Notes: generated by a model not told the origin, from the letters alone. A stretch of DNA of 6,320 bases from Acidobacteriota bacterium (GCA_963169175.1 CAUJFK010000322.1:1-6320); one strand, 5' to 3'; positions 1-5,474 are shown, counted from the first letter of the stretch. Translations and numbers: made by a program.

Positions 1-2074
1 GCGCGACGAGGGCTTTTAGCTCGTCCGACAAACTTAAGTTTGTCGATCTTTCATCATCGGGCAACAAACTAAAGTTTGTTGGACCCTTGACGCAAAAGGC
101 TACCATCGCGGTGCCTTTTGTTTCGTCGGGGACGCCGATGACGGCGGCTTCGGTTACTAGCGGGTGCGAGACGAGGATGCTTTCGACCTCCGCGGGGCCG
201 ACTCGTTTGCCGGCTACCTTTAACGTGTCGTCGCTGCGGCCAAGGATAAACCAGTGGCCGTCGGCGTCGCGCACCGCCCAATCGCCGTGGACCCAGATGT
301 TTTTGAAACGGCTCCAGTAGGTTTCGAGATAGCGTTCCTTTTCCTGCCAAAATCCGCGTGCCATTCCGATCCAGGGCTGTTTGATCACAAGTTCGCCTAC
401 CTCGCCGGGTTTCACCGGCTTACCGTTTTCGTCGAAGATATCGACATCCATTCCGGGACACGGTGCAGGAAATGAACACGGCTTTATCGGCAGCAGCGGA
501 TTTCCCATCAAAATGCCGCCCGCGATCTCGGTGCCGCCGGAATAGTTGATGATCGGCAGCTTGCTGTTCCCAACCTTTTCAAACAACCACCACCACGGCG
601 CCGGATTCCACGGCTCGCCAGTCGAGGCGAGAATGCGGAGAGATGACAAATCATGCCTTTCATGCGGCGGTTTTTTTGAAGTACAGCCATCAGCTATAAG
701 CTCAGAGCTGTCAGCCCGATTTTTCGATGACTGGCTGACAGCTGATGGCTTAGAGCTTTTAGCTGTACTTTCATCTGCTCCGGCAAGCGAACGAATAAGT
801 GTCGGTGAGATGCCGAGGACCTCGACCTTGTGTTTCGCACAGAATTCCCACATGCGGTCGGGTGTTGGGTAATCGGGGGCGCCGTCGTAGATGCAGATGG
901 TGGCGCCGTTTATAAGCGCACCGTAGATCAGCCACGGTCCCATCATCCAGCCGATGTCCGTGTACCAGCAGATCCGCGTGCCTTTGCCCACATCCGTCCC
1001 AAACGCCATGTCCTGCGCCGCCTTTATCGGAAAACTTGCGTGCGTATGGGCGATACCTTTTGGCTTACCGGTCGTGCCGGAGGTGTAGAGGATGATGAGC
1101 GGGTCTTCGGCGGAGGTTTGTTCGAGGACCGTGCAACGGTTTCGACCTTCAACCCCTTCTTTGAGAAGTTGATCAAAGGTGCACCAAGTGTAGTTTATTC
1201 GGCCAAGAGGAGCTCGATCTTCGCGCGTTGCTGTGTCGACTAGAAAGATGCTTTCCACTTTAGAATCCTCTAAAGCTTGAAACGCGGGATCGAACGAGTC
1301 GACAAACTTTCCTCGACGCGGGAACCCATCGCACATAAACAGGCCGAATGCTTCTACAGCCTTGAGACGACTTCGGATTGCTTCAGCCCCATACCCTGAA
1401 AATACCGGTACGGCTATAGCTCCAATCCGGTTGATGGCAAGCAGAGCGACTACGGTCTCGATCATCATCGGAAGATGGATGCCGACAGCGTACCCCTTTT
1501 TCACGTCGTTGAAGATTAGTCCTGAAGCACAGTCTTCAACTTGCTCTAGCAATTGAGCGTATGTCAGGCTGCGAGAACTGCCGTCCTCACCTTCCCAGAT
1601 AACCGCTGGCTGATCCTTCATCTCATCCGTCTGCCAGCGGTCGAGGCACATTTCGGTGATGTTTAGGCCGGCGTGGGTGGGGAGGCCGGTCGCTACCGCT
1701 TGCGGTTCTGACAAGGGCACACTCCCTACTGGTCGTGTTTCTGCCTTGTCGGCCGAAGGCAAAGGTACGTGATCTGCTGTCGCAGGTCGTATGGTCTCTG
1801 CGACAGCGCGTCTCTGCGTTGAAAACCAATCAGGAAACTCCGGACCGTCGGAAACATCTAGGAGTTTCTCGTACGGCGGATCGAAACGAATGTCGAGGAA
1901 TTTAAGGACATCTTCGGTAAATTTTTCGACGTCACGGATCGAATACTCGTAGAGTTCATCCCAGGTTGAGACGCCGACCTGTTTCATAAAGCGCATTAGC
2001 TGCGAGCGTTCGATGACATCGGGTGTTGGTGTCCAGGCTACAGGTTGGTTTTCGAGGATGTTCGTGTCGTCCAT
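1..2074 (-). CDS. AMP-forming acyl-CoA synthetase, ACS/AACS-like (C-terminus cut by window edge)
   Basis: Predicted to activate a carboxylic acid with ATP to an acyl-adenylate and transfer it to CoA in the cytoplasm. Reading leftward from the ATG at 2074 the frame is open for 691 codons to the window edge; an in-frame TAG lies upstream, and no good Shine-Dalgarno is seen. Visible order: ACAS_N-like N-terminus (WTPTPDVIERSQLMRF), the P-loop YTSGTTGKPKG (Y330 onward), GWMMGPWLIYGA, GISPTLIRSL, STGEPWNP, an SGGTEI A5-type motif, the HGDW motif, and the A8 hinge GRSDDTLKVAGKRVGPAEVE. The A5 motif lacks the tryptophan of the WWQTE seen in true acetyl-CoA synthetases, so the acyl substrate is uncertain. 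The C-terminal catalytic lysine region is outside the window. The protein is longer than the roughly 650 residues usual for the family because of three in-frame additions (about residues 85-134, 436-465 and 665-684). No frameshift or stop was found. Family assignment is firm; substrate is not. Confidence 0.93.
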   Translation of the reverse strand, partial: MDDTNILENQPVAWTPTPDVIERSQLMRFMKQVGVSTWDELYEYSIRDVEKFTEDVLKFLDIRFDPPYEKLLDVSDGPEFPDWFSTQRRAVAETIRPATADHVPLPSADKAETRPVGSVPLSEPQAVATGLPTHAGLNITEMCLDRWQTDEMKDQPAVIWEGEDGSSRSLTYAQLLEQVEDCASGLIFNDVKKGYAVGIHLPMMIETVVALLAINRIGAIAVPVFSGYGAEAIRSRLKAVEAFGLFMCDGFPRRGKFVDSFDPAFQALEDSKVESIFLVDTATREDRAPLGRINYTWCTFDQLLKEGVEGRNRCTVLEQTSAEDPLIILYTSGTTGKPKGIAHTHASFPIKAAQDMAFGTDVGKGTRICWYTDIGWMMGPWLIYGALINGATICIYDGAPDYPTPDRMWEFCAKHKVEVLGISPTLIRSLAGADESTAKSSKPSAVSQSSKNRADSSELIADGCTSKKPPHERHDLSSLRILASTGEPWNPAPWWWLFEKVGNSKLPIINYSGGTEIAGGILMGNPLLPIKPCSFPAPCPGMDVDIFDENGKPVKPGEVGELVIKQPWIGMARGFWQEKERYLETYWSRFKNIWVHGDWAVRDADGHWFILGRSDDTLKVAGKRVGPAEVESILVSHPLVTEAAVIGVPDETKGTAMVAFCVKGPTNFSLLPDDERSTNLSLSDELKALVA
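26..45. repeat. Perfect 20-bp palindrome inside the synthetase gene
   Basis: Ten-base arms CGACAAACTT / AAGTTTGTCG are exact reverse complements with no loop. It lies in the coding frame of the leftward synthetase and gives residues reading STNLSLSD. It is a close variant of the palindrome at 62-81, sharing the core ACAAACT...AGTTTGT, and the two start 36 bp (12 codons) apart. They probably belong to one short dispersed palindromic repeat family; that is inference from two copies. Confidence 0.85.
62..81. repeat. 20-bp palindrome, second copy, inside the synthetase gene
   Basis: Nine-base arms CAACAAACT and AGTTTGTTG are exact reverse complements around a central AA. In the leftward coding frame it gives PTNFSLL, echoing the TNLSLS made by the 26-45 copy. 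It falls just after VAFCVK, a loop between strands of the mobile C-terminal subdomain where relatives have only a short variable segment. Confidence 0.85.
680..769. repeat. 90-bp imperfect palindromic element inserted in frame in the synthetase gene
   Basis: The arms begin and end with AGTACAGC / GCTGTACT. The outer 37 bases of the two arms match at about 29 positions after reverse complementation, including the inner block AGCTGTCAGCC; a short AT-rich centre joins them. The element is exactly 90 bp and starts on a codon boundary (residue 436), so it adds 30 residues without breaking the frame. The added peptide is Ser/Lys/Ala-rich and low in complexity, beginning STAKSSKPSA and ending IADGCT. 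It sits between GISPTLIRSLAGAD and RHDLSSLRIL, blocks that in family members are joined by a short variable loop. It looks like a mobile palindromic element (REP/MITE/RPE-like). Confidence 0.85.
1673..1822 (-). other. In-frame 50-codon addition with nested inverted repeats in the synthetase gene
   Basis: Relatives run from a DGPEFPDWF-like block almost directly into GLNITEMCLDRW. Here about 50 extra residues (STQRRAVAETIRP... to ...VATGLPTH) separate them, with no family resemblance that I recognise. The DNA carries several inverted repeats: a perfect 9-bp stem GCTGTCGCA (1776-1784) with TGCGACAGC (1799-1807) around a 14-nt loop; GACAAGG (1710-1716) with CCTTGTC (1744-1750); the 8-bp palindrome TCGGCCGA (1749-1756); and a near-palindromic ACCGCTTGCGGT (about 1695-1706). 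The edges are inferred from family motifs, so they are good only to a few codons. It is probably repeat-derived, possibly from more than one element. Confidence 0.6.
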
Positions 2075-2155
2075 AGGGAATTGAAATCTATTGAAATGCC
2101 GGGCACAAATCGGCTAACATTGTGTTGGCCCGCCATTTTTCCCGCTTGCCTGCAT

Positions 2156-2161
2156 TATAAT
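2156..2161 (+). promoter_or_regulatory. Consensus -10 box TATAAT overlapping the first ATG of the membrane-protein gene
   Basis: A perfect TATAAT lies in the 85-bp divergent spacer (2075-2159) and shares its last two bases with the ATG at 2160. No good -35 is found 16-18 bp upstream (CCATTT region). If this box is used, transcription would start near 2168 and the ATG at 2160 could not be translated, pointing to the in-frame ATG at 2196 instead. No clear promoter for the leftward synthetase was picked out in this spacer. Confidence 0.4.
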
Positions 2162-2678
2162 GAAAAAGACGATAGAAGCCGAAGACCTCAGGGATATGAA
2201 TTTTGCTGCTCCTTTGGAACCCTTGCCGGCTGCAATGGCGCCGCATGCTAGTTCGTACGCGATCGGCCCGCTCTCTGATCAACCGGAGTTGACGGTTCTC
2301 GATACCTTGCTGAAAACCGTGAAATGGGTATTCCTATTTCTGCCGGGCACGATCGCCATACATTGCTGTGTGATGATGTCCTCACTTTTTGTCCTGAGCG
2401 GCAATTGGCCTGAGGGAATGCTCCTCGAATTATTTGGGGCTCTGATGATCTATTCGTTCCTCGTGCTCATGGGACTCGGCCGGCTTAGTGACCTGCGGTA
2501 TTGGAAGGTCATCGGTGCGATATTGTCGTCGAGCATTTTACTGACCGTTATATATCAAATATTTTCGATCTTGACCGGCTACGATTACTTTGGATGGGGA
2601 ATGCTGCTGACCGCACCGATAACAATAATGTTTGCAGAGTTTATGAAGGCACGTTTGGATAATGGTGAATGCGTTTAA
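2160..2678 (+). CDS. Hypothetical membrane protein, four predicted transmembrane helices
   Basis: I do not recognise a family. The 172-residue product has a hydrophilic, Pro/Ala-containing N-terminal tail of about 50 residues, then four hydrophobic stretches at roughly 55-79 (VFLFLPGTIAIHCCVMMSSLFVL), 87-107, 116-138 and 144-162, and a short charged C-terminus (KARLDNGEC). A Cys-Cys pair (69-70) sits in the first helix. No catalytic motif is visible and there is no signal peptide, so an inner-membrane protein with a cytoplasmic tail is the likely form. The start is uncertain: the ATG at 2160 has no Shine-Dalgarno and overlaps a TATAAT box; the in-frame ATG at 2196 (Met13) would shorten the tail without affecting any helix. 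A terminator follows 28 bp after the stop, so it is probably a single-gene transcript, divergent from the synthetase. Confidence 0.75.
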   Translation: MKKTIEAEDLRDMNFAAPLEPLPAAMAPHASSYAIGPLSDQPELTVLDTLLKTVKWVFLFLPGTIAIHCCVMMSSLFVLSGNWPEGMLLELFGALMIYSFLVLMGLGRLSDLRYWKVIGAILSSSILLTVIYQIFSILTGYDYFGWGMLLTAPITIMFAEFMKARLDNGECV

Positions 2679-2706
2679 GGTTCGAGCCCGGCACAAAACA
2701 TGAAAT

Positions 2707-2734
2707 GGTGGACGCAAAAAGTCCGCCTTTTTTT
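2707..2734 (+). terminator. Rho-independent terminator after the membrane-protein gene
   Basis: Stem GGTGGAC (2707-2713) pairs with GTCCGCC (2721-2727), seven pairs with one T-G wobble, around a GCAAAAA loop, followed at once by seven T residues (2728-2734). It is 28 bp past the stop codon of the gene at 2160-2678 and isolates it from the reductase gene. Confidence 0.85.
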
Positions 2735-2758
2735 CCTTGAACGATCAACTTTTTCAGT

Positions 2759-2787
2759 TTGCTCAAATTCGCATATGAACTCATAAT
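2759..2787 (+). promoter_or_regulatory. Candidate sigma70-type promoter for the reductase gene
   Basis: A -10-like CATAAT (2782-2787, five of six consensus bases) lies 17 bp after a weak -35-like TTGCTC (2759-2764). It is just downstream of the preceding terminator and upstream of the ATG at 2803. Transcription from it would begin near 2794, giving a very short leader with no Shine-Dalgarno. Confidence 0.45.
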
Positions 2788-2802
2788 CCCTGAAATACCA
2801 TT

Positions 2803-3588
2803 ATGGCCGAACGATCGAATGTAGCCTTGCCATCGAACCTGTTTGAGGGGAAAACCGCGATTGTCACCGGCGCCTCGCGCGGTGTTGGCCGGGCGACGGC
2901 CTTGAGGCTTGCAGAGGGCGGAGCGAATGTTGTCATCAATTATCTGAAGAGCGAAGAAAACGCTCTCGAAGTGGTCAAATTGTGCCAGAACAAAGGCGTC
3001 GAAGCGATCGCCGTGCAGGCGGATGTTTCGGACATGGTCGAGGCTCAGAAGCTGGCACGGCAAGCATTGGAAAGATTTGGGCGGACCGACCTGCTTGTGT
3101 GCAACGCGGGCATTTGGGAAGGTGCACCGATCGAAGACATGACCGAAGAGGTTTGGAATAATGTCCTGAACACAAATCTCAAATCGGCCTGGGCGATGAC
3201 GAAGGGATGTGTGCCGGCGATCAAAAAGCAGGCAAGCGGCGCGATCGTGATGGTCTCGTCCACAGCCGGTCAGCGGGGCGAGGCCAATTATTCGAACTAC
3301 GCTGCGTCAAAGGGTGGACAAATTTCATTTACGAAAGCACTTGCTTCTGAGCTGTGCCCGAAAATTCGCGTTAACGCCGTCGCTCCGGGGTGGATCGAAA
3401 CCGCGATGGTGCGGCCGGTTTTTGAGGATGAGGAGTATAAGCAGAGTGTCCTGAATTCGATCCCGCTGAACCGAATGGCGGCGACCGATGATATTGCACT
3501 CGCGATATGTTTTTTGCTCTCCGACTGGTCACGGCACATCACTGGTGAGGTCTTAAATATTAACGGTGGGGCGGTTTTGTGCGGGTAG
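2803..3588 (+). CDS. Short-chain dehydrogenase/reductase (SDR), FabG-like classical type
   Basis: A 261-residue cytoplasmic NAD(P)-dependent oxidoreductase, of typical length for classical SDRs. The Rossmann nucleotide motif TGASRGVG is at residues 22-29, VQADVSD at 71-77, the NAG motif at 101-103, and the catalytic set is complete: Asn125 in NTNLKS, Ser153 in VSS, and Tyr166/Lys170 in YAASK. PGWIET (195-200) and the C-terminal GEVLNINGG (248-256) are also typical. Arg26 and the N-Y-L-K stretch after the second strand favour NADP(H), by analogy with FabG. Substrate cannot be told: 3-oxoacyl-ACP reductase, a sugar or alcohol dehydrogenase and others share this pattern, and no fatty-acid genes adjoin it. 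The start at 2803 fits the family N-terminus but has no Shine-Dalgarno. A terminator separates it from the gene upstream, so it is probably transcribed alone. Confidence 0.93.
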   Translation: MAERSNVALPSNLFEGKTAIVTGASRGVGRATALRLAEGGANVVINYLKSEENALEVVKLCQNKGVEAIAVQADVSDMVEAQKLARQALERFGRTDLLVCNAGIWEGAPIEDMTEEVWNNVLNTNLKSAWAMTKGCVPAIKKQASGAIVMVSSTAGQRGEANYSNYAASKGGQISFTKALASELCPKIRVNAVAPGWIETAMVRPVFEDEEYKQSVLNSIPLNRMAATDDIALAICFLLSDWSRHITGEVLNINGGAVLCG

Positions 3589-3843
3589 GCAGATTCGAGA
3601 AGGTCCGCGAAATTGCTTGCATTGTTTTGTACCATGGACGAGCGATCGCGGTGAGTCGTATCTGATAGTGTCCTAACTTTCTGATGCTCAACTCAAATTG
3701 TATTCTTGGTGTTTCTTTGCGACCTTTGCGGCTTTGCGTGAAACCAGGTTTTAGCTCACGCAAAGCTCGCCAAGGACGCAAAGTAGAAACCCACCACTAC
3801 GCGATCAGAACGCTACCAGTATTCTCGAACCGCTGTGGGTGAC
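3589..3843. other. Intergenic stretch after the reductase; no gene seen
   Basis: No coding region with family resemblance or a ribosome-binding site is visible on either strand. It contains the palindromic repeat at 3711-3790. Positions 3589-3710 and 3791-3843 show nothing I can name; no obvious intrinsic terminator follows the reductase stop. Confidence 0.6.
3711..3790. repeat. 80-bp imperfect palindromic intergenic repeat
   Basis: The left arm (3711-3741) starts GTTTCTTTGCG and ends GCTTTGCGTGA. The right arm (3756-3790) starts TCACGCAAAGC and ends AGTAGAAAC. Reverse-complemented, the arms match over most of their length with a short gap, including exact blocks of 10 bases or more; the loop is 3742-3755. 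The arms also contain internal direct copies of a CTTTGCG unit. It resembles dispersed CTTTGCG/ACGCAAAG repeats seen between genes in several environmental phyla. It has no T-run, so it is not an intrinsic terminator, though its hairpin could still stabilise or end the upstream transcript. Confidence 0.75.
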
Positions 3844-3873
3844 TTGACAGAACCGTGCATCTGGCTTTATTTT
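3844..3873 (+). promoter_or_regulatory. Candidate sigma70-type promoter of the metY-metX operon
   Basis: A perfect -35 TTGACA (3844-3849) is followed after 18 bp by a -10-like TATTTT (3868-3873, four of six consensus bases). Transcription would start near 3880, about 35-40 nt before the riboswitch aptamer, a position that suits a riboswitch leader. Confidence 0.6.
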
Positions 3874-3916
3874 GTAGAAACTGGCTGAAGAGAGGGTCAG
3901 GTTTGAAAATTCGAAA

Positions 3917-3964
3917 GCGTGGCGATTTAAGGCAACTTGCTCCACGATAAAAACTGCTAAAGCG
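3917..3964 (+). promoter_or_regulatory. SAM-II-type riboswitch aptamer upstream of metY
   Basis: The pieces of the SAM-II (metA motif) H-type pseudoknot occur in the right order. P1 is CGTGG (3918-3922) with CCACG (3942-3946). The first loop holds the conserved GATTTAA (3924-3930). TTGC (3937-3940) can pair with GC and AA of GCTAA (3956-3960), leaving the conserved U bulged, and GC (3932-3933) can pair with GC (3962-3963) to extend P2. GATAAA (3946-3951), four bases, then GCTAAA (3956-3961) reproduces the spacing I recall for the reference SAM-II aptamer. SAM-II switches bind S-adenosylmethionine and lie ahead of methionine genes such as metA, metX and metY, matching this context. Excess SAM should lower metY-metX expression. 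This is recognition by eye from recalled motifs, without a covariance search. Confidence 0.8.
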
Positions 3965-4011
3965 TCTCGGCGCGGTTCAAAATTCCCGTCGAAGATAAGC
4001 GAAGAACTTAT

Positions 4012-4048
4012 AAAAGCTCTCGTGCAATTTAGCACGAGGGCTTTTTTT
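4012..4048 (+). terminator. Intrinsic terminator in the metY leader (probable riboswitch expression platform)
   Basis: Stem GCTCTCGTGC (4016-4025) pairs with GCACGAGGGC (4032-4041), ten pairs including one T-G wobble, around an AATTTA loop. Seven T residues follow (4042-4048) and an A-rich run precedes it. It ends only 35 bp before the metY ATG and about 50 nt after the aptamer, so it most likely acts as a conditional terminator in the leader rather than as the end of the reductase transcript 420 bp upstream. I could not identify a convincing antiterminator pairing. Confidence 0.85.
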
Positions 4049-4072
4049 GTTTTCGGAAGTTGCCAAAAAAAC

Positions 4073-4078
4073 AGGAGG
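4073..4078 (+). promoter_or_regulatory. Strong Shine-Dalgarno of metY, fixing the start
   Basis: AGGAGG lies five bases before the ATG at 4084. It sits inside the reading-frame extension that begins at the TTG at 4060, so that upstream TTG is not the true start. It is the best ribosome-binding site in the window. Confidence 0.9.
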
Positions 4079-4083
4079 AAAGA

Positions 4084-5394
4084 ATGAGCGAACAACAATT
4101 TAATTTCAACACACTGGCACTTCACGGCGGGCAAGAAATAGATCCGGCCACCAATTCAAGAGCGGTACCGATCTATCAGACAACGAGCTATGCGTTTAAT
4201 GACGCCGATCACGCGGCGCGGCTTTTTGCCCTAAAGGAATTCGGCAATATTTATACGCGCTTAATGAACCCGACGACGGATGTTTTCGAAAAACGCATCG
4301 CGGCGCTCGAAGGCGGCGTTGCGGCCCTCGCAACAGCAAGCGGCCAGGCGGCCGAAACTTTAACGATCCTGACGCTTGCGGGTGCGGGCGATGAGGTCAT
4401 CTCAACCACCTCGCTTTACGGTGGAACGTACAATCTTTTTCATCACACGCTGCCGAGGCTTGGGATCAAATTCCATTTTATCGACGGTGCCGATTTCGAT
4501 GGCGTCGAAGCAGCGATAAACGACCGGACCAAGGCGATCTACACTGAAACAGTCGGCAACCCAAAGCTCGATGTTATCGACATCGAACGTCTTGCCGAGA
4601 TCGCGCATCGCCATGGGCTGCCGCTCATAATCGACAACACCATCCCGTCACCTGCTCTTTGCAATCCGATCAAATGGGGAGCGGACATTGTCGTTCATTC
4701 GGCGACGAAGTACATCGGCGGGCACGGAACGACGATCGGCGGCGTGATAGTTGATGCCGGCAAGTTTGACTGGGCGGCGAGCGGGCGGTTTTCCGAATTC
4801 AGTGAGCCCGATCCAAGCTATCACGGCATCTCATACACCGAAGCATTCGGGCCGCTTGCCTTTATTATCAAGGCACGCGTTCAAGGGCTGCGTGATACAG
4901 GTGCGGCGTTATCGCCCTTCTCGTCATGGCAGCTTTTGCAGGGAACCGAGACGCTGCCGCTGCGCGTTGAACGCCACAGCGAAAATGCGCTTTCGGTCGC
5001 CAAGCATCTCGAAACGCATCCGTTGGTCGAATGGGTCAATTATCCAAAACTCGACTCTAGCAAATATCGCGAGTTGGCCGACAAGTATCTTGAGAACGGC
5101 GGAAGCTCGATCGTAACATTCGGAATCAAGGGCGGATTTGACGCCGGCAAACGCTTTATCAATTCGGTCAAGCTATTCTCGCTGCTGGCAAATATTGGCG
5201 ACGCAAAATCGCTGGTGATCCATCCCGCATCCACGACCCATCAGCAATTGACGCCGGAAGAACAATTGTCAACCGGCGTAACGGCCGACTTGATCCGGCT
5301 TTCGGTCGGGATCGAAGACGTCCGCGACATTCTGGCCGATCTGGATCAGGCGTTGCAATTATCGACAGAATCGGCAGATTCGGCCTCGGCCTGA
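4084..5394 (+). CDS. metY: O-acetylhomoserine sulfhydrylase (O-acetylhomoserine aminocarboxypropyltransferase)
   Basis: A PLP enzyme of the Cys/Met metabolism family (fold type I) that replaces the acetyl group of O-acetyl-L-homoserine with sulfide to give homocysteine in the cytoplasm. The 436-residue length is typical of MetY and longer than the roughly 380-400 residues of MetB/MetC. Visible marks: N-terminal FNTLALHGGQEIDP and RAVPIYQTTSYAF; the Y57TRLMNPT phosphate-contact motif; TASGQAAE; the SLYGGTYNLF loop; Asp184 in LIIDN, which contacts the PLP ring nitrogen; the Schiff-base Lys209 in SATKYIGGHG; and the C-terminal HPASTTHQQL and RLSVGIED motifs. The start at ATG 4084 is set by the AGGAGG site. 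It is first in an operon with metX 80 bp downstream, behind a SAM-II-like aptamer and a leader terminator, so SAM repression is likely. Cystathionine gamma-synthase activity is a less likely alternative. Confidence 0.96.
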   Translation: MSEQQFNFNTLALHGGQEIDPATNSRAVPIYQTTSYAFNDADHAARLFALKEFGNIYTRLMNPTTDVFEKRIAALEGGVAALATASGQAAETLTILTLAGAGDEVISTTSLYGGTYNLFHHTLPRLGIKFHFIDGADFDGVEAAINDRTKAIYTETVGNPKLDVIDIERLAEIAHRHGLPLIIDNTIPSPALCNPIKWGADIVVHSATKYIGGHGTTIGGVIVDAGKFDWAASGRFSEFSEPDPSYHGISYTEAFGPLAFIIKARVQGLRDTGAALSPFSSWQLLQGTETLPLRVERHSENALSVAKHLETHPLVEWVNYPKLDSSKYRELADKYLENGGSSIVTFGIKGGFDAGKRFINSVKLFSLLANIGDAKSLVIHPASTTHQQLTPEEQLSTGVTADLIRLSVGIEDVRDILADLDQALQLSTESADSASA

Positions 5395-5405
5395 TCGATC
5401 GTTTG

Positions 5406-5456
5406 GGGCGGCTAAAGCCTGGGTGATCCATCTCCTGTCACGAACTTTCGCCGCCC
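5406..5456 (+). repeat. Intercistronic inverted repeat between metY and metX
   Basis: GGGCGGC (5406-5412) pairs exactly with GCCGCCC (5450-5456). The stem continues inward, after one T-C mismatch, with AAAG (5414-5417) and CTTT (5445-5448), for 11 pairs in all, and the enclosed loop is 5418-5444. No T-run follows, so it is not an intrinsic terminator. It ends four bases before the metX Shine-Dalgarno, so it could affect metX translation or mRNA stability, or be a remnant of a dispersed repeat. Confidence 0.6.
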
Positions 5457-5460
5457 GAAC

Positions 5461-5467
5461 GGAGGTG
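5461..5467 (+). promoter_or_regulatory. Shine-Dalgarno of metX, fixing the start
   Basis: GGAGGTG lies seven bases before the ATG at 5475. The nearer ATG at 5471 is in another frame and meets TGA after three codons (Met-Tyr-Val), so 5475 is the productive start. Confidence 0.8.
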
Positions 5468-5474
5468 AGTATGT

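Noticed and set aside
830..1243. Rightward open frame of 137 codons opposite the synthetase
   Set aside because: It is the complement of strongly conserved adenylation-domain motifs on the minus strand and its product resembles nothing.
1..2074. Synthetase as a pseudogene broken by repeat insertions
   Set aside because: Codon-by-codon reading from 2074 to the window edge shows no stop or frameshift, and all visible motifs stay in one frame.
2678..2695. GGTTCGAGCCC resembling a tRNA T-arm
   Set aside because: Only two stem pairs form and no acceptor, anticodon or D-arm can be built around it; the sequence overlaps the end of the membrane-protein gene.
3297..3635. Leftward open frame of 112 codons over the reductase C-terminus
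   Set aside because: It is the shadow of a complete SDR gene on the plus strand.
3642..3649. GCGATCGC, the cyanobacterial HIP1 octamer
   Set aside because: A lone copy is expected by chance and nothing else suggests a cyanobacterium.
4060..4083. TTG start extending metY by eight residues (MPKKQEER)
   Set aside because: The AGGAGG ribosome-binding site lies within this stretch and points to the ATG at 4084; the family N-terminus also begins after it.
3880..4083. SAM-I (S-box) riboswitch
   Set aside because: The conserved SAM-I core and multi-helix junction are absent, while the short SAM-II pseudoknot motifs are present.
3805..4134. Leftward open frame of 109 codons across the metY leader
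   Set aside because: It overlaps the promoter, aptamer, terminator and metY start; no ribosome-binding site or family resemblance supports it.
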